Source: Lumnitzera littorea (taxonomy: Eukaryota; Streptophyta; Magnoliopsida; Myrtales; Combretaceae). From it: a stretch of DNA of 64,000 nucleotides. Shown here one piece after another: positions 47,157-59,538 of this stretch (position 1 is the stretch's first letter; each line of letters begins with the position of its first letter). A model generated the notes under the pieces. That model was not told the DNA's origin. It did no database searches and was given only the letters and a program-made list of their open reading frames with translations. The stretch is from the NCBI GenBank assembly GCA_024138015.1, contig JAMXBB010000010.1:9011653-9075652 (forward strand), in the 5' to 3' direction. The position numbers and the translations under genes were made by a program.

Positions 47157-48800
47157 AGTTGAAATCTAAAGAGCTTATTTTTGAAATTAAAGGACTAAAG
47201 GAGGTGAGTTTTTTAAAAAAGGGCATTGTAATCCAAAAGCTACTTCCTTAAGTGGAAATTTTTACTTTTAAGATGAAGTTTTCTCCATTCCAAGCCCTAT
47301 GTAGTTGTTTTATGGATTAATGATGGAAGTTGTTGATTATTAAACTGGGTATATTTAAGGCTAACAAAATTCATGTCAAATAAGCCACATTTATTCATGC
47401 ATTGCATGTAATTAAAAGAATAATTTCTTAAGAATAAGACTTACTCCCCATTGTTCATGAGGAAAGACTATTTCATTGAAGTCCCCTATTACAAATCATA
47501 GCTTATTATTTATAATGGAGAAAGTAGAATTCCTAATATCTAGCCATAAATTAAACTTTTTGTGTTGGATTAAGGTAATATATACTACTGACGAAAAACT
47601 AAGAGATAAACATGTGTCTAACCTTACACAAAAGATGGAAAGTTTGGGGAATTTGTCAAACTACATCAACATCCATAATGGTTATGTTCCATATGAGCAA
47701 GATCCCTTCACTCTACCTTTCTGCTTCTTCTACTGCAAATCTATTAAACTGTGATCTGTGATAAAGGGAATAAGCAGTTAGAGAGTCAAGCTTGGTTTCA
47801 ATGAAAATTGCTAGGTTAGGCGTATAACTATCAATTAGATCCATTATGTCTTCCTACTTTCTAAGGGTATTCATGCCCTACATATTCAATGCTAAAATAT
47901 TAGTTTTCCTAGCAAATGTGGGATTCTATCTTATTTCATTATTGAGGTAACCATTATATACCATATTAAGCCCCTAGCAACTCTATTAATCCCTTTAATC
48001 AATCTCAACATAAAACTTGCTTGGGTTATTCCATGTCCAAAATGGCTAGTGTCTCCAAGATTTCGAGGTTTGTCTACTTCAACATGTGCTCCAACATTAA
48101 TCTTAGGGTAGTTCTGTCCCATTTTTTCGCGAGAAGACATGGTCATATATTGTTTCTTAGCATTGGAGTATTCGTTTGGACTAAGCAAGTTTTCTTGGTT
48201 GCAGTTGTTAAGCTTAAGTTTGTAAGGAATTCTTCTTCATTTGGATGTGTTATCTAAGTNCTCTCTCTCTCTCTCTCTCTCTCTCTGTTGAGATAAGAAG
48301 ATAGCAAATTTCATACTTGGAGGATTAGTTTCTAAAGCTTTTCCTTTCGTATGTTCTTCTTTGTCTTTTGTCGTAGTGTTGTCTCCTTCTTCCTTATCAT
48401 CTTACATTTCTAATGCAAACGGTTGAGCAAAATTTGAGTTAAGATTTTGAACCACCATATCCTTACATGATTTTTTTTTTCAAGTTTGTTGTAGCTGCTG
48501 ATGTCGTTTAGGAGGGATCCAAAGGGGTTCCTTATGAATTTTGCATAGAATCAAAATCTAAAGAATACTATTCTTCTAGGTCTCTGATTCGCCTGAGTTT
48601 TTTCTTTTTAACGAAAGAAAAGTTTCAATTCTGATTGGAGAAGGAAGGGTTTTAAGGGGAACAAGACATAGGTTTTGAGAGAAAACATTAAAACTTGCAA
48701 TTTCAAATGTTGACCACAACTTTTATAATGTTGTAAATCTTGTTTCTATCTTTTTTGGTTATACACGAATATCCATTGCTTTGACAATCCTTTCCATCAT
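47157..48800 (-). pseudogene. L1-type LINE, 5' part: endonuclease and ORF1-like remnant
   Basis: On the minus strand near 47434-47490 the endonuclease motif VIGDFNEIVFPHEQWG is clear. Upstream come GILLIWNITIM near 47660-47700 and an N-terminal NILALN*GMNTLRK near 47850-47900. Further right, 47931-48188 reads GAHVEVDKPRNLGDTSHFGH and may be the ORF1 end or the region between the ORFs. The 5' end is not defined; 48800 is where LINE-like character fades. Together with 34240-37503 it makes one LINE split by element 4. Confidence 0.75.
48260..48286. repeat. (CT)n microsatellite preceded by one unknown base
   Basis: Thirteen CT units follow a single N at 48260. The N is the only ambiguous base noticed, so the repeat length here may be an assembly or base-calling artefact. 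Confidence 0.9.
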
Positions 48801-49570
48801 TTAATTTACTTTATCCTAGCCACTTTTTCATACTTATAAGTTAAATCTTTCTTAAGCGATATAGATGTTCACAGAAGTACCTAACATGGGGTAGATTAGG
48901 GAATTAGAGAAATTGTATAGATTGCAAGAAGAACAACCTCTTATACATAACCAATATAATAAAGCGTCGACAACAAGAGATAAGCTATTTGCAACATATT
49001 ATTAATACTTTCTATGCATTTCACCATAAGCTTATATATCATGTATACTTTATCGAGAAATTAGGTGTGACTTTGGTAATTGGTAATTAGTTACTAGTAC
49101 TAGTTTTTTTTATTACTACCTATTTTTCTTCTTTTCTTTGGGAGAGGGTAAAGCAACTCACTATATTATCATAGTCAATTATATTTGATCTATTATCCCA
49201 TAAAGTAAATATATCACTTAAACCTAGGTAGATAACAAGATTCGAATTTGCATCTTCTCCTTGGTTAGCAAAGAGAAATTGTGCCATTTAACTATAAATG
49301 CATTTGTTTGTTCTTGACTTAATATGAAGTATCTGGACAATAGTTAATCTAACTTAGCCAGATGCTCTGGATTTCAATTTCTAATGCATGATGTTATCAT
49401 TGTAATAACAATTATAGATAGATTTTATTTTTATTTTCTAGTTAGATAAATTAACTTTAATTAAAAAAAGAAAATATGAAGCATTTACATTTATATTAGT
49501 TTCGTTTATATTTAATAATAATTCCATTTCTATTTATATTATTATATTTTCATTACTATTTGTCTTTTAT
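48801..49570. other. AT-rich intergenic region, nothing recognised
   Basis: No coding character, terminal repeat or RNA gene was seen. Confidence 0.5.
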
Positions 49571-49583
49571 ATTGAAGGCAATA

Positions 49584-50308
49584 TGTGTTAATAGTAGTTT
49601 CTTACTACTTTGGCTTAAGAGGCCCAAGCCCACTATGATGCCAGGGCAATTACGAGGGGTTAGCTTGCCCTTTGCAAGCAAGAGAGAGAGCTTAAAGACT
49701 CCCTCCTCCTTTCCTAGTCTAGGTTTTGTGGCCTTGCTTAAGCGAGCCTCAAGTAGGCGAAAATTGTTCACTCTCCGTTGAAGATCGTTCCTGAGGAGCC
49801 AATAAGGCCACGAAATGAGCACTTTCCTCACTCTATGTCTACCTTCCTCTCTCGTCATTAAATGATGAATGACCTCTTAATGGGTGACTTACTACTTATC
49901 CACTAATCTAAGGTAATCATTTGCCATCAATGGGACTGGCCCATCAACCCTCACATCAATCGGCTGAAAGAAAGGATCTTATCCCATTGGACGTAGGCAG
50001 TATCACCCCCTTAGAAAAAACACCCATCGATCCCATCATGATTCTTATCTGGAATTATATCCCCATCTCCAAACCTATAAATACAAGCAAGACCCTCAGA
50101 TAAAGGGGTTTTAATCCCATTTCCAAGGCTTAGACCTTCTGATTAGAATACTCTCTCTTAGGAAGCCTCTCTTTTCCTATTCCTATTACTTTCCTCCCTC
50201 TCCATGCTGACTTAAGCATAGGAAGGTCCTTATTGGCCTAGCTAAAAGGAGCTTTTTGCAAGTATAGCTCAACTAAGGCTTGCAAATTAACTAAGGTTAG
50301 CCTTAAAG
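49584..50308 (+). repeat. LTR-like remnant, probably Tat type
   Basis: The segment starts TGTGTTAATAG and ends CATACTCA. A TATA-like CCTATAAATACAAG lies near 50078. About 125 bases later comes CTGACTTAAGCATAGGAAGG, a phrase much like the conserved 'ctgacttgagcgtcgga' of plant Tat-type LTRs. No convincing TSD was found, so the limits are approximate. Confidence 0.5.
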
Positions 50309-50796
50309 ACATACTCATGATACGAACACTATTATGTATATTGGAATAGCTAAAATGAAATCAATGTTTCATGAAATTAGTAATTATCTTCTACATTTCT
50401 TCTTGATGCTCAACTTTTATAGTTTGTTTACTCTTATCACTTCTTTTTAATAACTAAGAATTTTAAGAAAGACGATATAATAAACACCACATAAAGAGAT
50501 GCTAATATCTATCATAACACCATCACTATAGAGAGCGTATAAAATTAGTAAACGCATGAAAAGCATTACCAAATGAGACATGTTTTATAAGAAGTGGAAA
50601 ATTATTCATAATTCTTATCACATAGCTAGTATAACACAATCATATATGTATGTGTATTTGTGTCTATGCAAAAATAGGTGTATGTATATCTCTTTATGTA
50701 TTTACGCACATTTTTAGAGAAAGATAGAAGGGAGTATATATGTATGTGTATGTTTATGCTTGTGTTTGCCTCTATGTTAAGCTATAAATTTATAGC

Positions 50797-51975
50797 TAGG
50801 GGTGGAAGCGGTTTAGTTTAAAACGAATCAAACATAATATTAATGGACTGTAATATAATGATTATATGGTTCAATTCGTAATTAGTCAATTTGATACTGA
50901 TTATATGGTTTGGTTCATAATTTTTTCAAGTCTAAAAAAAAAAGTTCGATACTTTGATTCACGATTTAAACCGTGATCACTAAATTATTAAATTTTCCAT
51001 ACATTTACATTCTCTAATGTGAAGCACCTAATGAGTATTTCGACAATATAAATTATAACCATATGATTACAGACTATAATGTAATGATGAGACATATCTA
51101 TATTATTAAAGCGCAAAGATTAAGTAACTACCCTCATTTTTTTTTTATGAAATTTCATCAAATATTCTTAAAAGTTTATTGTATTCAATGTTATAAAAAT
51201 AACTACCTGATTGTTATAGTAAATTTTATGATAATCTCCTTTAACCACATCATCTATCTCTATATCCTCTTTCCCTCCTCGTGCTCCTACTACTTCAAAA
51301 TTTTGAGGACAATTCTCCAATCTCCTCTCTCTCTCTCTCTCTCTCAACTAAGCATATTCACAAAAAATAATTTAGATAGATAATGATAATTATGAGATAT
51401 TACTAGAGGAATGTATATTAAAATATTAAATTATTGATAAAAACCAATATTAATAAAAATTATTATTTTTTATAGAATAGATAATGATAAATTTTAAAAA
51501 TATGAATTTAATATGCACACACATTATGGATACATCAACCATTAACATATATATCAATTACGAATCAGTAGAAGCTAACTAATTATTATAAAAATGTTCT
51601 AGCTTCGTAACATGTTCAGACTATTTGATCGAATGATGCATCCCTTGTTGGCGTGTGATTAATGAAAATAAAAAATCTAAAAGCCTGTCATATTTAGAAT
51701 TTAAAAGACGATCAAAGCTTATAGAGAAAAGCATTGATAATAAAAGAGATAACTATGAGATAAATTACACTAGGTGTGATAGCTATTTCTTTTTCTTTTT
51801 TTAAATAGTTTGGAGATTTGGTTTGGCTCCAATTGAACAGTTTAACTCTTCAAAAAGAATCACAAATCAGTATCACTAGACCAAATCGAACTGTAAATTA
51901 AATTATTTACAAATAAATCAATTTCTTAATTCGATTTTTTATTTAGTTTGCGATTTTTATTTTTGCCTAGCACTA
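50797..51975. mobile_element. hAT-like non-autonomous element, 1.18 kb, 8-bp TSD (tttatagc)
   Basis: The left end is TAGGGGTGGAAGCGG; the right end, reverse complemented, is TAGTGCTAGGCAAAAA. Both are decayed forms of the TAGGGGTGGCAAA hAT terminus. The flanking 8 bp tttatagc occur at 50789-50796 and 51976-51983. Subterminal 'gatttggtttgg' type motifs appear near both ends in opposite orientation. A (CT)n run lies inside near 51326-51345. No transposase sequence was seen. Confidence 0.72.
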
Positions 51976-51983
51976 TTTATAGC

Positions 51984-53464
51984 ATGTATGAGCTGAGGAG
52001 TGAGATAATTGATTCGTCTTGTCAAAATTTTAGACCTATGGGTCGTGAATTGGCCATCGGATTAATTCTAGCTCACTGATCCAGCGGCCCAGTATAATGC
52101 TGGATCACAATCCAACTTTGACTCATGTCCGACTTTATTGAAGAACATATATAAAACATTTCACAAATGGACTTTGTTAAGATATTAATTGTAATGTTAT
52201 TTTATAAGAATCTATTTAGCATGTGGAGTTGATGCTGACTTGATGTACTACTTGGAATTCTGATTCTATTAGAAATTTGATTTTGCAACTGAAATTTACA
52301 AAGCTAATGATGAACTGCCATCTTTATAGCTATTGATTTAGGTTTTTGAAAGAAAAATTTCAAACAACCATTCTAAAATTTGACTTGAGAGTATATTTAC
52401 CTCATAAACTTTCAAATGTGATAAATCATCTCCATAAATTTTGATTATTTGATAACATAAAGAGTATTTCTATTTTTAGTTTAAAAAAATCATACTATAA
52501 TCAAAATTTACGAGATTTTATAGTACATTTTAATAAGGTTATGAGACATTTTCGCACAAACGTCAAAGTTTGAGTAATGAAAAATAGTAAGGATAATTAT
52601 TGAGAAACTTTGTTGAAAATTTAAAAGGAATTAATAACATTTTCTAGAAAATTAAGGACAAGAGGTCCAATCTTTATCAAATTCATAATTTTCAACAAAC
52701 TTTCTCAAAAAAAATTTTCGACGTTTATCATTTTTGTTTTCCAATGTCAAAACATTGGGTAGGTTAATTTTGCAGCATTCCCATCCATTTCTTGTTTCAT
52801 ATTTGTTTGGGAATAAAGTGTCGATCCGCTATTTCATCTATGAGACATTTTGTTTATTGTTATATTTGACATAACAACATTTTTCAATTAAATATATAAA
52901 AAAGGAGGACTTGTTGCAAAATTTTCACTCCTTTTTGGACGTTAATCCTTCCAATTAGCCTTGAAGTGGACATCAAGGTTAGGATTCGCATAATTTTTTT
53001 ACAACTCTTTTCACCTTTTTATATTTTCTATTATTAGATCATGTAATTAATGTGTTTAATATCATTATTATTCCAATAAAAAATCATAGCAATTTAATGG
53101 AATTTATAGAAGTACCGTTTTTATAAAAGATGAAGGATATTGACTAAACAAGTAGGAAAAAAAGAAAAACCAAAAACCGGTTAAAAATTCAAATAGAAAT
53201 ATAGTTAAAGATTGAAAACTGAATGTATAATTTTCCTCAAGCCAAAAAAAAAAAAGAAAAAGAAAAAGGTAACTAGCCAAACAAAAATAAAGTAAAATAA
53301 AGGAAATTAAGTAAATATTTAAAATGCAATTACTTCTCTCTAGATGAAGAAGTTATTATATAATTATCCTATGTAGTGATCTCATCCCATTTAAAGGGAA
53401 AATAAAACTTTTTTCTTTTGCAACCTATTATGTAAAACATGAGAGTTTGATTAGTGGAGTTATC
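51984..53464. other. AT-rich intergenic region, no gene seen
   Basis: Apart from the small inverted repeat at 52384-52572 nothing was recognised. It contains A-rich runs, for example near 53245-53270. Confidence 0.5.
52384..52572. repeat. Short inverted repeat (foldback), about 190 bp
   Basis: The arm 'tttacctcataaactttc...ataaattttgatta' (about 52398-52447) pairs with a diverged inverted copy (about 52498-52560), separated by about 50 bp. It resembles an old foldback MITE. The edges are vague. Confidence 0.45.
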
Positions 53465-53726
53465 CTTCGATCCTATAACATTAGTCCTCTATACAATTGT
53501 CTTGAATAAAGACATCTGAAGAAAAAGAAGCATTAGAGTAGTTGTGCATAACAGCTCATACATAACACTGCTTTAGCATCGATTCAAAGCATTGGTGGAT
53601 CCTTTGATCCTACAACATCAATCCTCTACTAGATTGTCTTGAATAAAGACATTGGAAGAAAAAGAAGCATCGAAATAGTTGTGCATAGCAGCTCATACAT
53701 AACAATGCTTTAGCATTAACTCAAAG
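53465..53726 (+). repeat. About 135-bp tandem duplication before a Tat gag fragment
   Basis: The block 'gatcctataacattagtcctc...agcagctcatacataaca...' recurs once, starting about 53465 and 53600, with roughly 10-15 per cent differences by eye. It lies in what would be the leader between LTR and gag of the following element. Confidence 0.75.
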
Positions 53727-53749
53727 TAACTACCTTACACAATTAGAGA

Positions 53750-55200
53750 CTAACTTGTACGACTCTTTAATCGATAAGAACCTAGATCAAATTGAGGAGT
53801 ACATTCGAGTAATCACCGATTATAGGGACTTAAGAAAGAATGAGGCCAATAGTTAATTCTTTATAAGCCGATCTTCCTTTATAAGGGAGATCTATTAAGA
53901 GCTGTTGCCTCCATACACCAGGATCCCAACAATGGAGTTTTATGATGGGACTATAAACCTTGAGATCCATCTAACCTACTTTAGGTTAATGATAGAATTG
54001 CATGATTGTAGTGATGTAATCACTTGTAAAGCTTTTCCGGGCACAGTAAATAAAGCAACCTGGACTTAGCTTAACATGCTGAAGCCAAATTCCATTTTAA
54101 GTTTCCATGAGCTTGGCTCTTAGCTCCATAACCATTTCATGGCAAGCAAAATATTCACCAAGGACCCATCTATCCTTAGCTTAATCAACAACCAAATGAG
54201 TTTATTTAAGATTACCTAATTGGCTTCGATGCCACCATGCTTAGTATACCTAATGTCAACATAAGCATCACTTTACATGCTACATTCAATGGCATAAAGT
54301 CTTTCTGCCCAGCTGATGAAGAAGGTGTCAAAAAATTGTGAAGAGTTTAAAGAGTAAGCCTCTACATTCATCAATATGGAGGATATAATAAAGGCCCACC
54401 ACATATCTGACTAAGCTAAGATGAGTAGAAAACTAAGATAAGTACCGTAGCTTAGGTATGGATTGATTCAATACCAAAGACAAAAAGGGGCTTGTCTTAA
54501 AATAAAGACGTTATAAGAAGCGGAAGCGCAATCCTACCCCCCTCCCCTCCTTTTGAGACCATACCTTACTCAATCGACCCCTAAAGCAAATCTTCCTAAA
54601 AATTAAGAACTAGGGAGGAGCCAATCTTAGATACTAAAGAAAACAGTGGTTTGCCATCGAGTTGTCCTTCTTGAAATTGCTTTATCACTTAAGTGGTATC
54701 GGTGAAGAACTTGCCTGCCATATCTTAGAAGTATGAGATGTGCAGCATAGGGGCATAGCTTAAGCTAGACGTGAGGAGGGGTAGCGAAAAAGGAAAGAGA
54801 CTAAAAAGTAAGAGTTAATGCTTCATCGATTAATTGTAGGACAAGCTTCCTCTATGTAAAGTCCTTTCACGCTTTCTATATTATTCCAAAAAGGCTTCCT
54901 CCATTCATTTTCATTGCCATAATTATACCCTGGTCGAAGAAGATGAGGGGTAGCCCTTTTAAACACAACCAACATAAGTATTATGATTTCCATTAGGATA
55001 GGAGGCACGATACAATTGAGTGCTAGGAGTTAAAGATTATTATTGAGGATGCCATCCACTATGGTTACCTTAGAAAGAACATTTAGTAATGGGCATGGGA
55101 AGAGGAGCACCTTACCTAATGAAAGCGTATAAGACAACAAGATTGACCTACATCTTCTAACACCAACAACAACAATGCTGCCCTTAGCGAAACATTGATT
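53750..55200 (+). pseudogene. Second Tat-type gag remnant
   Basis: From about 53936 the plus strand reads MEFYDGTINLEIHLTYFRLM, then DVITCKAFPGTVNKATW, LKPNSILSFHELGS and FMASKIFTKDPSILSLI. This is the Retrotrans_gag core of Tat elements (F-DGT-DP-DH...CRAFP-TLK). Near 54360 ASTFINMEDI follows, and near 55005-55080 HDTIEC-ELKIIIEDAIHYGYLRKN gives the zinc knuckle end. Many stops are present. It is a different copy from the Tat element at 1-23387 and runs in the opposite direction. Confidence 0.72.
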
Positions 55201-56206
55201 TAATCATAGCCCCACTACTCTTGTACTGAAATCACTAATAATAAAGAAGTACATTTTTCAATACTTTACCTCCTTTCCTCTTTGAGAACTGCTGTACGAA
55301 TTATGTTTACACTATAGCATGTCTGGCTTCATTCCATTTTCAGGAAATCAACCTCTCACCAACCAAGCCCAGCTTCAACTAAGGTGATAGATCCTTAGTC
55401 CTAGTCTTTATTAAGACAAATGCACACTTACATTGTTTTAAGTCCCTATCTCCCTTAAGGTAAGCAAACCTAAGATCTCCTAAACCATATTTAGTTGATT
55501 GGACAATTCAGCTTTTTTAGGCCATTTAATTAAACACCATCATTGAACCAAACTTCAAGTTTGAAATAAGAGGTGCTTTCGGTAGGGAATTGAAGCGCTG
55601 CGTTCACCTTACTAAATCGGGATACTATCATTGAACCAGATCTAGCTTTGAAATTTGTTTTACTCTCTATAGGGCATAAGGCCCTTGATCATCATATTCT
55701 CAAAGGAAGAATCTTACTATGATTCGCTCTAGTCTAATGGGCTCCCTCTTGTAAAAGTCCAACCATGACTAGCTTTGGTCCAACAGACTCCTATTAAATA
55801 TTTGACCATAATTCGCTTAAGTCACAAGAACACCTTTTCAAGCATCATAGGTTGGAAGTTTGAACAATGGCATCAATGCCAAAATACAAATGAACGAAGA
55901 ACATACTTGTTATAAGCAGACATAATCAAAAGAACAACCAACCCATCAAGCAATAGCCAACACGTCAAGCAAATAAAAAGGGACATTAGTATGTTAAATG
56001 CTGAAAAATATAAACACTTAGAGAAAATTTATAGTTCGTTCCATTAATTGTCCAATGGCACTTACAAAAATTCAAGTTGACATCTTAACCCTTTATATAC
56101 CGAAAGTCAATCAAAGAGGGATAAGGGAAAGTGAACTGAAGATCAAAGCAACAAGCAATACACAATTCTTCATCATTTTAGTACATAAGGTTTAAGTACT
56201 TAGAGG
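55201..56206. other. Probable retroelement-derived region, not assigned
   Basis: It follows the gag remnant and has higher GC than the flanking intergenic DNA, but no protease or polymerase motif could be read in any frame. It may be decayed gag-pol linker or unrelated repeat. Confidence 0.3.
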
Positions 56207-57140
56207 TGATGATGTGGGTCCATGGATGGATACATGGATGCCAACAATTACGGTGGGGAATAAGTTTGAACCTTAAGACAATTCGAAAGGTAAATAGTAG
56301 TCAAAGGGTAAGTGATGCTCATGTACAACTCCGTGGATGATGCACCACTTAAGCCCACATGAACTTAAAAACTAGCTTGATATTATACAGAGCTAATTGC
56401 CTAAGCTCATTTGCCATTGTTCCTTGCTTATGTGAATAAATAAGAGTACATTTGGACTTAGGTTAACCAACACTTACACAAGACACAAGGAAAAAGAAGG
56501 CAAAATGGAAAATTCTCATTGATTACAACATATTACAAGATGTCTATTTATACAATCCATTAAGGGCAACTCTTAGGTTGGGGCACATTTACCAATAAGG
56601 ATACTGTGGTAGTAATACTATGTAAATATTGTTACAAGGGTAAAAATAACAATTAGTGGGAGAATATGCACCTAGTACATAGTATAATGGCAGAAAAAGT
56701 GAAAGACGTATTATTCCATGGATAGCAAACTTTAGTACAATAAGATAGTTCTTGGATAGAGGATGGTTGCAATTTGGCTTGGCAATTAGGTTGGTAACCT
56801 AGATGGGAAGCTCAAAAACATTACGGTCGAGCTTGGTGTGGTAATTTCCAAATCAACCTTATCCAAATTAGGATGTGGATAGCTTCCTCTATCAAAGAGA
56901 TAGTGAAATTCGGGCAAATGCTTGGGTAAGAGGGCCTTAATTAGCCTACAACTTAGCTTCCTATTCATAAACTGCTAGGAGAGAGCTTAATGAACCAATG
57001 CGATTAGTGCATAAGCTAAGGAATGGGTAAGAGGGCCTTGATTCCTAGTTCGGATCTCGCTATGTGCCTTGTAGAAGAAATGCACTACTCAAATTTCCTA
57101 AGTAAGAGTCATAATATATCAACATGACCAATAGTTTCTC
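56207..57140 (-). repeat. LTR-like remnant related to the element 1/2 LTR family
   Basis: It opens TGATGATGTGGGTCC and then shows, in the same order as the LTRs at 2311 and 10242, 'catggatggatacatgg', 'gtaaatagtagtcaaa', 'gatgatgcaccactt', 'gctcatttgccattg', and a stretch of low similarity ending with repeated 'gggtaagagggccttgatt' (about 56925 and 57027). No partner LTR or coding region adjoins it, so it may be a solo LTR or fragment. The right edge is uncertain. Confidence 0.5.
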
Positions 57141-57542
57141 AACATATGCCCCTTGCATTAAATACATTGAGATTTATACATTCAAGGAAAATTAAATTAA
57201 AACTTCTCGGGTAAGCTATAGCCTTGGATTTGATGTTTATCACCAAGATCAAATCACTCTACTTTGCTAACCTTATAATCAAACCATTGCAGCTAAGAGC
57301 CCAATCATGACCATATGCAATCTTTACTTTGCAGCTTAAGTCTAACTCACCTTGGACATTTGCCCACCCTATTACTCCATCGGATAGAAGCTCCTACTTA
57401 CCAACACTAAGGATAAGGTAAGTGATACATAAGGGTAGTTCGCCTAATATCCCCTCATCCAATAACTTACCCTGGGACTTGGAAAACCTATTGTGAGCTT
57501 ACATTCCTTGTCAATTTATCAACAATGAGAGTGAGGGACAAG
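57141..57542. other. Unassigned intergenic stretch
   Basis: No coding motif, repeat end or RNA gene recognised. Confidence 0.3.
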
Positions 57543-58197
57543 TGTTGATAGATGGGCCTCGAAGCCTAAGTCGATTTTCTTAAAGCATAGGCCAAGCCAA
57601 AAGCTCATGACTGACCTATTTAGGACCTCAATTGAGTTCTTTAGAGCTTGACTAACCTCATCATCTCTAAAGCTGAGTTACCATTGCTAATTACAACCTC
57701 ACTAAAGCATGAACCAAGGTTTAAAGAGTCTAACGAACCTCATTTGAGGAAATCTATAGAGCTCTTATACTTACCTAATCTCTTAGAGTGTAGTCCCTTA
57801 AGTCTATGACGTGCAATCTTAATCCACGAGACAAAAAAGGATAAGGTGAGCACAGCTTAATTGGATAAGGAAAGCCAATAGTTGTCACAAGTTTGGCTTG
57901 AGATCCTCTTTATAAGATTTGAAGTTAAAGAGGGAATCTCGAGGAACATGATTTACTTTCTATATATAGCTTGCTAGTTGTGCTTATAAATACCAATTAA
58001 AGTTATAGTTAAGGGATCTACACTCTCTCATTGTAGCCTACATTATTTCCCTTTAAACATTCTTTCGAGCCTATACAAACTTAAACATCCAAATGACCAT
58101 GCCATACATCTCCAATGCCCCCCTTTGATAGCTTATGTATGTTATTTATGCATATTGCCTCTAACCTTAAACACTCTCCTAAAGTTGACCATCAACA
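57543..58197 (+). repeat. Probable Tat-type LTR remnant
   Basis: It begins TGTTGATAGATGGGCC and ends GACCATCAACA, giving matching TGTTGAT...ATCAACA ends. It resembles in style the LTR at 22918-23387 (TGTTGATAAGGGC on its sense strand). TATA-like boxes TATATATAG (about 57960) and TTATAAATACC (about 57985) suggest plus orientation. The flanking 5 bp, acaag and cacta, do not match, so it is either a fragment or a 3' LTR of the element with the gag at 53750. Confidence 0.5.
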
Positions 58198-59538
58198 CAC
58201 TATTAGTTGCTAATAATAGTAGGTATCTATTTTTAAAATGATTATTGAGATAAAGTTTCAAGTAGAAATAGTCTAATTATCTTCTACTTTAAATTTTACT
58301 AAAATGTCAAATTTCAAAATGCATATTTTGTTCGAGAATTTTTCAAGGGAAAATTTTATTTCAAAACTGCCTCCATTTTAATTGTCATTGTAGTGAAACT
58401 TTATTTTAGAATTCTACCTCAATTCCAATAATAATTGCAATGATTTAGTTTTGAACTTTTTTCCACAATCAATAGCATTCCCATATAAATGTGAAACTTA
58501 CATGTTGCATAATTTATTTATCGAATAAAGTACATCTAAAAATAATATTGCATTGGTTGGCTAAGATATGGGGACAGTTGTGGTTTGCTTCGTTGTTAAA
58601 TCACATAGCTTGGTTTTTCAAAATCTCGAAACCAAGAAAAAAGCGGTAAGGCCAATTTGAATTGTTTTATGGTTTGAACCACAATTGTTCAGAAAATAAA
58701 TAATATCAAATTTAAAAAATGGTTCCTTACTATGGGTTGTTTCTCTTTTAGTTTTGTTGTAGTATGATGGCCTTGTTTAGATTATCTTTTTTTTTTGTTT
58801 GTATCTTATTTGTATCTGTTCTAAATTTGATATGTATTTATTTGAAAAATGGTATTTGTAAAACTATTTTATCTATTTTTATTTTATAATTATAACGAAA
58901 GTGATGATTAGAGTATCAAAGTTGGAAAATGAAAATTAATGTACTTTTAAGAGAGAAGATTTGAAAAACTATATTTTATACAATGAAAATGGTTATTTTA
59001 ATTGATATTATTATAAGTATGAATAAAATAAAAGATAAATAAAATCAATATTATGGAGATTTGTTAGGTTTTTAATTTTAGAAAAATGATATATATGAAA
59101 TTATGTTTTTATTTTTTTTTTTTGCGTCTTATTTTTAGCAAACGCAAAATTCGAGTAACCACCAATAAAATACCAAACAAATGAAAAAAAGATAAATCAA
59201 ACAAAGCCAACGTTGGAATTGAATCCATGATGGAGTTTTCAATCGTATCCTCTGGTGATTTTCTTATTTTCATGCTCGATATGTTATTTTAATTTTGTTG
59301 CATATTTTCTCATTAAAAGTGATAACCTGTCCTATGATTTTGAATAAAATTCTTTGTGATTGTTGGATGTGTCGAGCACTTAAAGGGATGGAAGCTTAAG
59401 TGTGAGATACAACAACATAAGTTCTTAAAAAAGAAAACCTCATCATCTTTTTGCAAAGGCTTTGAGTTTAAGTGAATCATTTTCTTTTGATAGTACTTAT
59501 ATATAAGTTTAATTTTACAATATTAAAGATTTATTTTA
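58198..59538. other. AT-rich intergenic region, no gene seen
   Basis: Very AT-rich with T and A runs (for example near 58790 and 59115). Nothing was recognised. Confidence 0.5.

Noticed and set aside
49556..49858. 100-codon minus-strand ORF
   Set aside because: It lies in an LTR-like segment and has no recognisable domain.
49584..50308. A target-site duplication for the LTR-like remnant
   Set aside because: No 5-bp match was found at any plausible pair of ends, so it is listed only as a remnant.
51063..51383. 106-codon ORF inside the hAT-like element
   Set aside because: No transposase motif. Ile/Tyr/Ser-rich composition as expected from AT-rich and CT-repeat sequence.
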